The notes: generated by a model not told the origin, from the letters alone. Shown: positions 1-14,454, numbered from the stretch's first letter. The stretch: 64,000 bases of DNA from Cenococcum geophilum 1.58 (GCA_001692895.1 KV748186.1:2347785-2411784); one strand, 5' to 3'. Numbers and translations are program-made.

Positions 1-1535
1 TTTTAAGAGTTAACAACTAAGTAAGAAGTTAGACTATATTAGATTAGAACCTTTTAAAATTATATAAAGGATTTTACTAGTTATATTTAAGTTAAACCTA
101 CCAGCTAAAATAAAAATTTACCCTATATAGTATATCGCAATGCTAGAACTAGTATATGGGAATATTAAGCCACTAGCTTATAAAGTAGACACGTATAGAG
201 GATAAAAAGAAGATAAATAGCAAGTTTTAAAGATTATTAGTTATAAGGACATTAACAACAAAATATAGTACGAAGTAAAGTAGATAGGCTATACTAAGAC
301 TACCTAGGAACTACTAGAGAATCTAAAAAACGCTATAGGAAAGGTATAGGAGTATTAAAAGAGATTAGGTTAGATAGTATTAATAAAAAAAATTACTAAA
401 GAATAAACCACCTAAGGGGGACCTAAGAAGAGCAGTTGCTAAACTATTTAGATCTATTTCCTTCTTAGCCGGAAGAGAATCCGTTTTTTTATTACTAAGT
501 TCTATAGACCCTATTTTATAAGTTTCTACTCTTTAGAACGGACCTTCTTATAACCCTTTTTAAGATAGATTAACTAAGCGGACGCCATAAGACGAGACTT
601 AAAGGCCCGTTACTAAGTATCGACAGCCTCCTATTCTGCGTTATAAGAATAATATAACTCCGCTAAAGTAATAAACAGTTTATTATTTAGCCGCGTAGCA
701 GTAGATTAAATATAAGACCCTAAGACAAATTAATTAGGGAACTAGATAACTATTAAGAGTAATAAGTTACGTATATTTAGTATTAGAGATAAAGTAAATA
801 TTATAGGACAAATAAACATTTGCTTTAGTGTACTTTAAGTAAGAGAACGGTTATTATAAGGATAGATTTGCCAACGTAATATAAACTAGCCCCTTTTTTA
901 AATAACAAAAATATAGAGATGGTATAATCTTACTAAGAGATAATATCGCAGTAACGGTGCGAGCATAACGAGCGGTTAAAGAAAAAGAGATTGCTTTAGG
1001 TATAATAAGTAAAGGTATTAACTAAATTAATTAAATAGATATTACACCTCTAGTAAATAACTTAGAGATATTAGAAATCTTTAAGGACAAAGATAAAGAG
1101 AATAGAGATAGTGTTACAAACGCTTTAAGTATAATATTATAACTACTTAGGGAAGAATTAAAAGAAGCTAGTTAGTTAATTTAAGCACGGTTTAGAATGG
1201 AGCCGATAAAACTATATAATGAGGAATGGTAACAAAGGTTATATAATATAATCTATATAATCTATAGGATCTATATAATCTATAATAGAGTAAATAGAGC
1301 ATATATATATTACGTATAAGAAGGATTTTATAGGAATATAGTTGTATATTTAAGGACCCTTAGTTCCTACCTAAGTAGTTCCTTCCTTATAGTAATTCTT
1401 AGAATACAATTAGAGTTAATCTATTAGGCAACCACTCCGCCAGTTATTATTACGTTATTGACTTTAATTTGCATTACTTATACACCTAGCCTATTAACAA
1501 GCCCACCGTAGTTCTTGCTATAAGGTTCCGTTACA
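1..1535 (+). mobile_element. Ty3/gypsy element A, 3' end plus 3' LTR (chromodomain family, RIP-degraded)
   Basis: This is the 3' end of a gypsy retrotransposon whose remainder lies left of the window. Positions 1-480 are near-identical to about 8740-9200 of element B. A degraded chromodomain is readable at about 215-350 (residues like QVLKIISYKDINN, then a stop where W/Q is expected, then IGYTKTT and LLENLKNA). In chromoviruses this integrase-linked domain targets insertion to heterochromatin. About 700 bp with no clear coding sense follow, then the 424-bp LTR at 1112-1535, which starts TGTTAC and ends CCGTTACA. It was inserted in the 5' LTR of the copia element: AATAC at 1536-1540 fits the target duplication, but its partner is outside the window. 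Stops are TAA/TAG in positions expected from CpA-to-TpA mutation. Confidence 0.88.
1112..1535 (+). repeat. 3' LTR of gypsy element A
   Basis: The 424-bp long terminal repeat is bounded by TGTTAC and GTTACA, short inverted ends. It matches 2446-2869, 9853-10258 and, inverted, 14030-14454 and 28474-28898. It is the least RIP-altered copy at its termini, so it defines the true ends of the family. Confidence 0.9.
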
Positions 1536-2445
1536 AATACTATATATATTTCATACCCCTGGATATAACTTAATTGTGTTATTAAATTAATATAAATACT
1601 AATTAGTAAGCGCGTACAGATTAGCAATTACTTAATACCTCCCCTAAGCAATATACGACAGCGACCACCCGTTTATATCCTAGTACGACCTACTAGAAGG
1701 TTAGAAGTTGGGGATTACGGACTATTACCAACCCTATATACTTATTTAAGTCTTAATACGGTTTACTAAAAGTTTATAGACGCGAATATAGACCTTTACG
1801 AAACCTTTTACCCTCCTATAAACCACTATGGACCTGCTAATTGCCTTTACGGACCGTTATAAGACCTTATGGAAACCCCTACCCCCTATAAACCGTTACG
1901 GACCTATTAATTAATTTTACGGACCGTTACAAGACCTCCTCTACCCGCTATAAGCTCCTCTTGACCCGTTACAGCTTATATAGATATACTACGCTATATA
2001 ATATAGCAGATATAAGCAAGCAAATTAATGAAGGTTAAAAGAAGTAGAGTTAGGGAGTCGACCTTACGTCTATAAACGGTGTTAACGACTACACTAATTT
2101 TAAGATCCTTAAATACGGACACTATAAGCTTCTAAATAACGACCTATAAGAGTAATATAAGGAAGACTTTGTAGACTTTACGGAAGCTATCTTTAAGACT
2201 TATAACCTTATAGCTACCCACAACCTACAAACCCTCCTATATAACTAAGGTATATAGGTTAAAAAGGATAGGCGAGTTACTATTACACAGTCTCTATACG
2301 ACACACTATATAAGGAGGACTAAACGGAATAGACTAAAGAGTAAATTTTAGATTATATCAAAACCAGTAGACTCTTTGCCTCTTTTAAACTTAATAAGAT
2401 CTCTAGTCTTATTAATAACCTATTTAACTAAATTCGTCCTATAGA
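1536..2445 (+). mobile_element. Ty1/copia element 1, fragment 1 (end of 5' LTR, leader, start of gag)
   Basis: Positions 1536-1598 match the 3' LTR of the same copia at about 29957-30020, so this is the distal part of its 5' LTR. The LTR end is followed by ACTAATTAGT, the same motif that follows the LTR of the other copia at 47403, so it is probably the primer-binding region. A degraded gag-like reading frame follows (about 2040-2445). The element is cut at 2445 by gypsy B (duplication ATAGA at 2441-2445) and resumes at 10264. Confidence 0.8.
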
Positions 2446-2869
2446 TATTACGGACGCTTTAAACACAATATTATAACTACTTAGGAAAGAGTCGGAAGAA
2501 GCTAGTTAGTTAATTTAGGCACGGTCTAGGATAGAACCAATAGAGCTATATAACGAGGAATAGTAACTAAGGTTACGTAACGTAATCTATATAATCTGTG
2601 GGATTTATATAATCTATAATAGAGCAGATAGAGTATACGTATATTATATATAAGAAGGATTTTATGGGAGTACGGTTGTGTATTTAAGGACCCTTAGTCC
2701 CTACCTANNTAGTTCCTTCCTTATAGTAATTCTTAGAATATAATTAGAGTTAATCTATTGGGCAACCACTCTACCAGTTATTATTACGTTATTAACTTTA
2801 ATTTGTATTACCTATATACCTAGCCTAATAATAAGCCTATTATAGTACTTGCTATAAGGTTCCGTTATA
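2446..2869 (+). repeat. 5' LTR of gypsy element B
   Basis: 424 bp, TATTACGGAC at the left end and CCGTTATA at the right end; these are the family termini TGTTAC/GTTACA after G-to-A and C-to-T change. A short internal duplication (ATAATCTRTR-type) makes it longer than the 3' LTR. Two N bases at 2708-2709. Confidence 0.92.
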
Positions 2870-5800
2870 TAATTACTACCTAGTTATAGTATTAAATATA
2901 GAAAGTTAAACAATATGCCACTAAAAGCAGCCACTATAACGCCATTAACGGCGGTAACTACTTTAAGGTTAGGAGGCGACACTAATATAGTAGATACTAA
3001 CTTGCAGTAACCTATAACGGTTAAACAGTTATAAGAAATAGTTAACTAGTTAATAACAAACAATACGGCGCTAGAAGAAAGGGTTAATAGAATAGGAGCG
3101 GTAAAGATTAAGTTACTATTAATTAAGAGGTACTTAGGAGAAAGATTAAAGCTTAAAGGATTCCTTATGTAAATGCACTTTAAGGTTATATACGAAGGAG
3201 CGAAGCTACTAATACCTATAGATCGAATAGTATACGCGGGACTATTCCTGTTAGAAAGGGCACTTAAGTAGTTTAAGCCTTACCTTATAGAAATACAGGT
3301 AAATAGGATAATAACCACTAATTAAGAGGTGCGGTTTATATTCTTAAGCTAGAAGGGGTTTACGGAGCAACTTATATAAATATTTAGAGACCTAGAGGCA
3401 GTAACTACGGCAGAAAGAAAACTCTAAAATATTACGTAACGAATCTTAGCAATTAAGTATATAACGTAATTCCAGACGTTAGCTATATAAGTTAAGTGGA
3501 ATAATAAGGCGCTTATAGCACAGTATAAGCAGGGACTTAAGGCTAAAATTTAAGACGTAATTATTCTAATGGAAGATGTAAACACCCTATAGGATTTAAT
3601 AAATTAGGCGATTAAGATTAATAATTAGATCTACTAAAGGGAATAGGCTAAGAGAGGTTAGGATAAAGTTTTATAGTTATATAAGACGTAAAGTACATAA
3701 TAACTAAAGCTAAGTTAGAAACTATAGTATAGCGCAAAGCTAATAGACCTAAGTAGTACTAAAGAAGCTTATAAGAGATAGAGTAAAAAACTATAAAAAC
3801 CTAGAGGTTAAGGATCTAGTGATTATAGGACTAAGAAGCAGAGGCTAAACTAGGGATCTTAGTAGTAGAAGACGTTTAGGTGGACTTTATAGCAAAGTTA
3901 GTAGTTTAAAGATAGAGTTTATATAAATTGCAGAAAATAAGGTTATTGTGTAAGGGATTATAAGGATAGTTAAAGTTATTATATAATAAAGAAAACTAAA
4001 CTAGTAGAAGACATATATATATAGAGGGACGACAGTATACTACAAGGAATAAAAAAGTGTTTAATTAAAAGTTTTGTATTTTATTATAATAACGCATACC
4101 AAATTTATAAAGACGCTAAGTATAGCGCAAGCTATTGGCTATAGGAGCTAAAATCCTTAAAATATAGGGGAACTAATTAACTAGTTTATAGATTGGATAT
4201 TAAAGACAATAAATTTAATATAGGCGAAACATTCTATAATAATAAGGCAATGGAAGTAGCTTACTAGAAGTATATAGACCTTAGAGATATTATAAAAGAG
4301 GTAGAGAATAATTCTACTATAGAATAGGGAATATTAGTAGGGATTAAGACCCTACTAGACACGATGTCTATTGCTTTATAAGACGTAAAAAAAAAATAGA
4401 ATAGCGAACTACTTCGGCACTTAATAAAGGTAAAAGACTAAAGGCTTAAGATTTTTAAGACGAGATAAGAGATAACTAAGACTCTTAAAGTGAGATAAAG
4501 TATACCTAAGGACCCACAATAGACGAAAACCAATGGAGTAGGGCGGTAGCTTAGTTTAAAGATATATAAATAAGCTTAGGATAGAGTTTCCTATAGGTAT
4601 AAGACTCTTAAAATGGGATAGGTGGGGTTTAAAACTCTTAAGATAAGATAAGAACACCTAAGCCTAGTTAAACTAAGGTAAGAGTAAAGCTTAAGATAGA
4701 AGCAAGCTTAGGATTAAGAATCCTATAAGATTAAGATTTTAATACATAAATAAGGACCACTAATAAGATTAAAAAGTAAGAAGACTTTAAGGATCTACTT
4801 ATAAGACGCGAAAAGAAAGAAACTATAGAGGAATTTAGGGCAAGAATTATCTTATAGCAAAACCAAAAACTAGATAAGCAATTTAGTATACTAGGTTGTA
4901 TAAGGGACAGAGCACCTATATAAAGAATTACTAATAGGCCTAGGACGGATATACTAAGAGCTAAGTAGCTTACTAAATTAGAATAAGAAGAGGATCTAGG
5001 GATTCTAACTAGGTTTAAAGAACAATATACTAAAGGCTATTACGACATAGTAATAAGAAGATACTTCCTTATAGATAAGCCATATACGCTTAAAGAGCTA
5101 TACTAAAAGTGGTATAGGTAACGACACAATGATAAGTAGGAAGATTTCTATATGTAGTTAGATAAAAAAAAGTTATTTAAGACCACCCGATTATAGAAAA
5201 GGCTATAAATTATATTAAAAAAGCCTTAATTATAATATTAAAAGATCTAGAGGAGTAATTAAAGGACTAGAGAAGCAAGAGGCGAATTTTAGTACTTATA
5301 AATAAAGTCGCAACGCTTAGATTAATATAAGAGAGGTTTAAACTTAAGGATAAAGACAAGCTAAGAGTTAACCTAAGACACTAAGTATACTATATATTAG
5401 TATAGATTGTATATATAGATAATATATATAATATATATAGAATACCTAAAGATAAGTACTAGAAGTACCTAATAAGAATATATTAGGCACTAAATAAGGC
5501 AAAATATAAAAATACTAAGTATATATATAGTTAGCACCTAGTAGAAGTGTAAAGCTAAGGGGACTTAATACTTTAGCTAGGAAAATTCCTTACGGAAAAA
5601 TGCCTAAATAGATAATAGTGGTGGGAATGCCTAAAGAATATATATCTATGGTATATTAAAGACAAAAAGCAAACTAAGTATTGGCTAAAAGGGGACTAAA
5701 TATATATAGGATTAAGCAGCTAATAATTGGGAAAAGTAGAGGCCTATAGGACTAGAGGGAACTAGTAGTAGAGCCTTAGATCCTTAAAGGAATTTAAAAA

Positions 5801-8800
5801 TAATGCCTAAATTTATAAGTTAAGTGGTAAGATTAATAGTTTAAAGCGCTAATAGATAGTAGAGCAATAAGAAACTATATCTTACTAGTAGTAGTTAAAA
5901 GAATGGGGTTACTATATAGGAAAAAGGAGTATCTTTACCTATTAGTAACAATTTTAAAAGATCCGATAGCCTATAGAGGAGGTATTATTAATCTTAAAAC
6001 AGAACCTATTTAGTTAACTATTAAAGGAAAATAAATTAAGATATCTTTTAATATATTACTATTAGGGAATAATAAGGTAGTACTAGGAATGCCTTAATTA
6101 TAGGAATATAATCTAAGGATTAATTAGATTATAGGTTAAGTCAATATTAGAGATACTTAACGACGTAAAATATAATAATAAGCTAAGTTAGTATAGTATT
6201 AAGTAGGAGCGACCTATAAAGAAATAGAAAAAGGATTAAGCTATATACTAAAGAGGTATTATAAGTATAGCAAGAAACTATAGTTACTAGAAAGTAAAAA
6301 GCTATTAGAGTATATAGTATAGGACTATAAGATAGAATTAAAACTAGGAATAAGTCTAAGGTTCTTTCCAATCTATAAGCTTACTAAAGAAGAAGGTAGA
6401 GCACTAAAAGAGTTTATCTAGAAAAACTTATAAAAAGGATATATTAAACTATTATAGTTATTAACGGGTTATCCAGTACTGTTTATACTAAAGAAAAATA
6501 GTAAACTAAAACTATATATCGACTATAGATAGTTAAATAGCATTACTAGGAAGGATAGGTATCCTTTACCCTTAATTAACGAAATCTAAGATAGGGTAGG
6601 CAATATATAAATCTTTACGAAGATAGATCTAAAATAGGTATACCATTAGATTAGGATTAAGGAAGGTAATAAATAAAAAGCAGCCTTTAGGTTAAAGGAA
6701 AGACTATATAAGCTATTAGTTATACAATTTAGGCTTATAAATATACTAGCAACGTTTTAGAGGCGTATTAATAATATATTAGGAGAACACTTAGATGAAT
6801 TTATTATAGTATATCTTAATAATATTATTATCTACTTAATATTTAAGGAAGAACACGGAGAATATATTAAATAGGTCTTAAAGAGACTATAAGAAGAATA
6901 GATGCTAGTAGCAATTAAGAAATACAAGTTCTTTACTAAGAAGACCAATTTTATTAAATTTATTATTAAACTAGGCTAACTTAGTATAGATTTAAGAAAG
7001 ATTAAGGCTATAGTAAATTAGCAAAAACTAGAGAACGTTACGTAGTTAAGATCATTTTTAGGATTTTGTAATTACTATAGAAGGTTTATAGCGTAGTAGT
7101 TAAAGGATATTAAACTATTTATATAATTAACAAAGAAAGAAGAACTATAGGCATAGGGAGAGGAACAGTAAAAACTCTTTAAAAAGTTAAAGAGTTGTTT
7201 ACCTAGGAGCTAGTTTTTAAGATCTATTAACTAAGATTAGAAACGGTTATAAAAATAAATATATCGGACTATATACTAGGGGCATGCTTTATATAAAAAA
7301 TATTAAGATAGATAGCACCTAGTGGCATATTATAGTTAGAAGATAATACTACTAAAACTAAACTATAACATCTATAATAAGGAGTTATTAGGTATAGTTA
7401 TAGCACTAAAGAAACAAAGAGCATTTTTATAAGGCATAAAGAAACTATTTATAGTTAAGATAGATTATAAGAACCTAATAGGATTCCTAATAATAAAGGA
7501 ACTTAATTAAAAATAGGTTAGATGGGCAGAGATACTTACAAAATACTATTTCGAAATTTAGTATATTAAGGGTATAGATAATATATAAGCAGACGCTCTA
7601 AGCTAAAAAGCTAAATTATAAAATAATAAAAAGCCATTAGGGGCCTTACTGCAAAAAGATATAGACGGATTAATTAGGTACAATTATCTAAAAATTATAG
7701 TAACTTAAAAGGAACTAGATAGAGTTTATAAGTTATTAAAAAGCTTTTAGGTATAAAGAATTCTAGAAGCGTAGCTAGAAGATCTATAAATAGATATATA
7801 CGAAAATTAAGAAGTAAGGTATATCCTAAAAAGCATAGCAGAATACTTTATAGAAGATTTCTATAAAGGAATAACTTAAGGATATAATAAAGCTATAAGC
7901 TTAGTATTAAGACTTTAGAAGGAGTATATTATTAACAGAATTTAGAGCTTAGCGCGAAAAGTTATAAAGAAATATCTAGATTGCTAGAGAAATAAACTAA
8001 TAAGGTATAAGCTATACGGAAGGCTATAACCTATTAAAATATTAGAGAGACTATAGGAGGTTATATTATAGGACTTTATTATTAAGTTATTAAAATTAAA
8101 AGACCCTATTACCGGATAAGATTATAACGCAATCTTAGTAATAGTAGATAAGCTTATAAAGTAGGGATACTTTATAGCATATATAGAAGAAATATTAGTA
8201 AAGAATATCGCTAAAATCTATATTAAGGAAGTGTTTATAAAATACGGAGCACTAAGTAAAATTATATTAGATAGAGATCTAAGATTTATAATAGTATTTT
8301 AGGAGGTATTCTTAGCGGAATAAGGAGTTAGAGCAGCAACTTCTACTATATATTATCTACAGACAGATAGTTAAATAAAAAGACCAAATTAGACACTAAA
8401 ATAGTATCTAAAATATTATATTAATCACGTATAGAATAATTAGGTATCGTTATTACTAGTTATATAATTTATATACAATATAATACTATAGGAAGGGATA
8501 GGTATATTACTATTTAAGGCAAACTATAGATATAAGCTAAGAATATCGTTATTACTATAATAAGTAAAGAAAATAAGTAGTATAGCTAAAGAAAGAATAA
8601 AGATACTAATAAATCTTTATATAGACCTTATAGAATTAGTAAAGAAAGTATAAAAAAGAATAAAAAAGTACTATAATNCTAAGAGATCTAAGGGACNAGA
8701 TCTTAAGGAGGGAGATAAAGTATAGCTACTATATAAAAATTTTAAGAGTTAACAACTAAGTAAGAAGTTAGACTATGTTAGATTAGGACCTTTTAAAATT

Positions 8801-9852
8801 AAATAAAAAATTTTACTAGTTACGTTTAAGCTAAACCTACTAGCTAAGATAACGATCTACCCTATATAGTATATTATAATACTAGAGCTAGTATATAGGA
8901 ATATTAAGCTACTAGTTTATAAGGCAGACACGTATAAAGGACAAAAAGAAGACAAATAGTAAGTTTTAAAGATTATTAGTTATAAGGATATTAATAACGA
9001 AATATAGTATAAAGTTAAGTGGATAGGCTATAATAAGACTACCTAGAAGCTACTAGAGAACCTAAAAAACGCTATAGAAAAGGTACAGAAATATTAAAAG
9101 AGATTAGGTTAGGTAGTATTAATAAAAAAGGATTACTAAAAAATAAGTTACATAAGGGGGACCTAAGAAGAGTAATTGCTAAGCTATTTAAATCTATTCC
9201 CTTTTTAGATAAAAGAGGATCCGTTTTTTTATTACTAAGTTTCTATAAACCCTATTCTATAAGTTTTTACTCCTTAAAATAAACCTTTTTATAAACCTTT
9301 TTAAGACGGATTAACTAAATAGACGCAGCTAAACAAGACTTAAGGGCCCGTTGCTAAGCATCGGCAGCCTTTTATTTAGTATCCTAAGAACGGCGTAACT
9401 CTACTAGAGTAATAGACAGCTTATTATCTAGCTGCGTAGCAGTAGATTAAATATAAAACCCTAAGACAAATTAATTAGGGAACTAGACGACTATTAAGAG
9501 TAATAGGTTGTGTATATTTAGCATTAGAGATAAAGCGAATATTATAAGATAAATAAATATTTGCTTTAGTGCACTTTAAATAAGAGGACGGTTATTATAA
9601 AGATGGGTTTACTAATATAATATAAACCAACCCTTCTTTTAAACAGCGAGAATATAAAGATAGTATAATCTCACTAAGAGATAATATTATAGCGATAGTG
9701 TGAATATAACAAGCAGTTAAGGAAGAAGAAATTGCTTTAGGTATAATAAGTAATAATATTAACTAAATTAATTAAACGGATATTATACCTCTAGTAAACA
9801 ACTTAGAGATATTTAGGATCTTTAAGGACAAAGATAAAGAGGAGGGAGATAG

Positions 9853-10258
9853 TATTATAGACGCTTTAAATACGATATTATAACTACTTAGGGAAGAGTT
9901 AGAAGAAGCTAGTTAGTTAATTTAAGTATAGTCTAGGATAGAACTAATAGAGCTATATAATAAGGAATAGTAACTAAGATTACGTAATATAATCTATATA
10001 ATCTATAATAGAGTAGATAGAGCATACGTATATTATATATAAGAAGGATTTTATAGGAGTATAGTTGTGTATTTAAGGACCCTTAGTCCCTACCTAGATA
10101 GTTCCTTCCTTATAGTAATTTTTAGAATACAATTAGAGTTAATCTATTAGGCAACCACTCTACTAGTTATTATTACATTATTAACTTTAATTTACATCAC
10201 CTATATACCTAGCCTAATAATGAGCCTATTATAGTACTTGCTATAAGGTTCCGTTATA
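9853..10258 (+). repeat. 3' LTR of gypsy element B
   Basis: 406 bp, same termini as the 5' LTR, immediately followed by ATAGA, which repeats the 5 bp before the 5' LTR. Confidence 0.92.
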
Positions 10259-10263
10259 ATAGA

Positions 10264-13200
10264 CTAAAGATATCTTAAAATTGATTTTACGGGCTAAAGT
10301 ATACTTAGTACTTAAGTTACGGACCGTAATACCCCCGTAAACTAAAATACGGACTAAAACCCTCCCGTTACTTAAGTTATAGATCTGTAAACTACCTAAG
10401 TAAAGACCTACGGCAGGGAACTAGCTAACCTAGTTAAGCTCTATACCGACGAATCTAAGTATAGCGGTAAAAACGACAACTTTAACTTTAAACTAACTAT
10501 CTTTACAGACCTCTGTTAGAAGGTTAATATTCCTAAATAGGAGCTTAGCTAAGCCTACTTTACTATACTGCGCGGCCTAGCCCTTAACCACTACTATACT
10601 AACCTTAAGAGTAACCCCCTTAGTGTCTCCTTTAATAAGCTATACGAAGCTATATATAACTACTTTAAAAGGCTAGAATATAAGCGTAATATCCTTACTT
10701 AATAGAATGCGATTAAGTTATGGACCGTAATTAATAAGAATACCGAAAAGTCGACTATAGAGTGCCTGTAAATCCTTATTAAAGACCTTTAATACCTATA
10801 GCACGGTCTTAACGTTAAGCTTTAAATAGATGACTTCCTGCACAATAAACTTATTACGGCTTGCTAGGAAATAGAGCCTTATAAGTACGCCTATTATAAG
10901 CCTGCAGACACCTTAACTAGCCTTATTAACGATTTACGGTCCTCTATTATAATGTATAAAGTCTTAAACCCGCTAGGTAGTACTTAAGCCTTTATTATAG
11001 ACCTACAAAACCTATAAACTAACTTAGATACCTACTTTACGGACCGCCGCTACTACTAGCAATACCTATACCAACTAAGTCCCACTTATAACCCCCGCAG
11101 CAACTCTTATATAAAAGTATACCCCCATAGACAAACTAGCCAGAAGTACTTTATATGCGGTAAGAAAGGATATTAGTTTATAAGGTATACCTAGGAAGAA
11201 CATAATAAGTTTAAGAAGAGATTTAATAATTAGATTAACTAGTTTATCTTAAACTATAAAGGAAAGAAAGCGGAGGAGTCTCTTAACAAGTTAATAGAAG
11301 CCCTTATAATTAACTTTAACTTAAATATTTAGGAATAGGAGACCTTAAAGACGTTTTTAACTACTTTTAAACCTTTTACGGACAACTAAGCCTTTAATAT
11401 TACGACCGTATTAGCCAACCGCTTCTTTATACACTTAATCGCACCTAAAAACCAGCCTATAAGTATGCCCGTTAGACCCATTATAGACGTTATAAACCGC
11501 GAATAGGACCTATTTGCATATATTATTATAGAACGCTATACCCCTAAAGAATTCTATAGCGTTATAATTAATATAGGTGCCTTTAAGAAGTCTACTATAG
11601 ATTACAGACAATACCTTATATATAAGACCACCATAAATAATAATACGGACATTAATACTATGTAAACTGGGGCCATAAACATCTAATTCGGCATTAGCTT
11701 AACCGCATTAATTAGATTAGTTACAGTTAAGACCCTAATTAGCCTAGTTAACTTCTATATAGTAAAAGCAGACACCCCTTTTCTACTTTGCCTCGCGGAT
11801 ATAGATAGGTTATAGGTTTACTATAATAATGTTACGGATACCTTAATTAGCCCTATAACTGCCCTAGGAAGCAAGTATATTACCCTACTAATTACACAAC
11901 AATTTAGACACCCGTTCCTTATATAGGAAGAGACTTTATAGACCTATATTTAGGAATCTTTTAATTATAACCCGTGCTACCTTACTAGTACTAAAATCTA
12001 CCGCCTATACCGCTGTTTCGACCACCCGTTAGCCGAAAAGCTGTATAGAGTCCTTAAACGCTCTAGATATAACGACGTTAATAAGAAGGCAATTAACCAC
12101 CTAACTAAATACTACTCCTTCTGCTAGAAATACAGACGTTCCCTAGGCCAATTTAAGTTTACTCTCTATAAAGAACTTAATTTCAACTACTTAGTATACG
12201 TAGACATTATGTATATTAACGGTAGCCTAGTATTATATATAATTAACAAGGCAACCCGCTATTAAGCCGCCTATTGGTTATAAAATATATCTATAAAATA
12301 TACTTAGGATATTTTACGGACCTACTAGATTAATATATATATTAGACCCCCTAAGTATATTACCTACAACGCTAGTAGAAACTTTATTAGCAAAGAATTC
12401 CAATAGTATACTACGGCTATAGCTATTTTAACAAAAGCCGTTCTAGTTAAGGCGTACTAGTCTATTAGGCTTATTAAGCGAGCTTACCTAGCTCTATAAA
12501 GAGCTTATTAGATTATTACGAACAAGTATAAGGATATTTAAAAGGAACTAGCTTTATAGATAGCCGTAAAAGCCGTTAATAACACCGCTAGCCCTAATGG
12601 ACTAGTACCTACCCTTTTAGTTTACGGAGCCTACCTAAGGATAAGCAACCTAGGCCCTCCTACTCCGTCTATTACGGAATAAGCAGCTATAATATAGAAG
12701 GTAATAGCTGAAATAGTTAAATTACGGGCCAAACAAGCTATTAATAGCGCCCTATATTACCGTAACAGACCTAATATAACCTTAGTTTATAACCTCCCAC
12801 TTAATTCTAAAGTACTTATGTAGCGTAAGAGCGGTAACTAAACTAAACCTTATTATTTACTGGCTATAGAAGACAAAATGTACTATATATAACTTCCTAG
12901 CAGACTAATAAACTTTAGAAGCACGTTTATAAAACCCTACTTTTAGTCCGAAAATACCTATATCGTTAAACTAGATAAACTAGAAGCACCTACTAAACTA
13001 AATAAACTAAAAGCACCCCTACCTACTTTGGAAGTCCCTTAAAAACCCATTAAACCTACTATAAAGCGCGGTTAAGGACGCCCCTAAAAGTATCCCGTAA
13101 CTAAGAACTCCGTAATAGAGAATTACCTAACCTCTATAGGTACATCTATAAGGTAACTTCTACCTATAGATATATTAGTTCTAGTATAGGAAATACTTTT

Positions 13201-14029
13201 TACGGACTTATAACGTAAGGAGATTAACGGACTACTTAAAAAGGGTGTTTTTACGGCTGTAACGGAGAGAGACGTTCCGTAAGGCGTCCGTATATTTAAC
13301 TTATATTTTATTAACGAAATTAAGTACCCTAATACTAATAAAGCCTTTAAAAAATTAAGGCTTATTATATAAGCTTATAATAACTAGGGAAAGGACTTAG
13401 TCCTTATATAATTGCCTATAATTTAACGGGTTAGTCAACGGATTATACTTATACTTACGCCTAGACTATAGCAAACTAAACCCGTAGCCCTTTACTTACG
13501 GGACATCTTATAAGCCTATGTGTAGTCTAATACCTACCTAAGTAGAGATATCTTTATACGACTACCCCTTAAGCTTAATTTATAACTAGGAATAATTTTA
13601 TAGGTTATAAAACCCCTTTATAGAGTGCTAGAAGCTAAAAACTACTAGTTTAAAACGTATTACTAGTATTACGTTAATAAACTTAAAATAGAACAGTTAA
13701 CCTATAACCCCTGCCTCCTATACACCCTATTAAACGGCCTTAGTATTATTAGACTCTAAATAGATAATACCCTCTTTTTAGCGGACCGGACTTTTGCGGA
13801 TGCTAAAGAGACTAAACTATAAGAGGTAAAGTTCTTAGTAAAGCCGTAAGAGCAGTTAACTAAGCAGACCCTAATTAAGTTTAATGGAGGCTTAATTATA
13901 CAAAAGGGCAACCTAATTTAGCTAACTTAGGAACGCTAAGCTTAAAACCTAAGGCTTATTATAGTAAAGCCTATAGACCTTACTAGTTCCTATAAAGAGA
14001 CCTATAAAACTATAAATATAAAGGACTAA
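10264..14029 (+). mobile_element. Ty1/copia element 1, fragment 2 (gag end, integrase, reverse transcriptase)
   Basis: This continues the copia reading from 2445 after removal of gypsy B and one ATAGA copy. It holds the gag C-terminal half (about 10480-11140), a CCHC-like zinc knuckle (about 11150-11200, visible as FICGKKGY), protease region, integrase core (about 12000-12430, including KFTLYKELNFNYLVYVDIM and a later SKEF motif) and reverse transcriptase (about 13180-13850). Order protease-integrase-RT identifies Ty1/copia rather than gypsy. Frequent in-frame TAA/TAG make it non-functional. It stops at 14029, where gypsy C inserted with duplication ACTAA, and resumes at 28904. Confidence 0.87.
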
Positions 14030-14454
14030 TATAACGGAACCTTGTAGCAAGAACTACGGTAGGCTTATTAATAGGCTAAGTATATAGGTAATGCAAATTA
14101 AAGTTAATAACGTAATAATAACTAGCGGAGTAGTTACCTAATAGATTAACTCTAATTATATTCTAAGAATTACTATAAGGAAAGGAACTATCTAGGTAGG
14201 GATTAAGGGTCCTTAAATACACAACCGCACTCCTATAAAATCCTTCTTATATATAATATACGTGTGCTCTATCTGCTCTATTATAGATTATATAGATCCT
14301 ATAGATTATACAGATTATATTATATAACCTTAGTTACTATTCCTCGTTATATAGTTCTATCGGCTCTATCTTAGACTATACTTAGATTAACCAACTAGCT
14401 TCTTCTAACTCTTCCCTAAGTAGTTATAATATTATACTTAAAGCGTTTATAACA
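14030..14454 (-). repeat. LTR of gypsy element C (3' LTR in element orientation)
   Basis: 425 bp, inverted relative to the B LTRs; ends TATAACGGAAC and TTATAACA. Preceded by ACTAA. Confidence 0.92.

Larger units (their letters stand above)
2446..10258 (+). mobile_element. Ty3/gypsy element B, complete, chromodomain family, RIP-inactivated
   Basis: A complete 7.8-kb LTR retrotransposon with 5-bp target duplication ATAGA (2441-2445 and 10259-10263). LTRs are 2446-2869 and 9853-10258. Degraded domains in order on the plus strand: gag starting near ATG 2915 with a zinc knuckle around 3925-3965; a long linker with repeated acidic heptads about 4440-4720; protease region about 5800-6150; reverse transcriptase about 6370-6950 (catalytic YxDD read as YLNN near 6810); RNase H about 7230-7610; integrase about 8060-8400; chromodomain about 8960-9100. 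About 750 bp without clear coding sense precede the 3' LTR. Dozens of TAA/TAG codons in every domain show it cannot make protein. Inserted into copia element 1. Confidence 0.93.
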
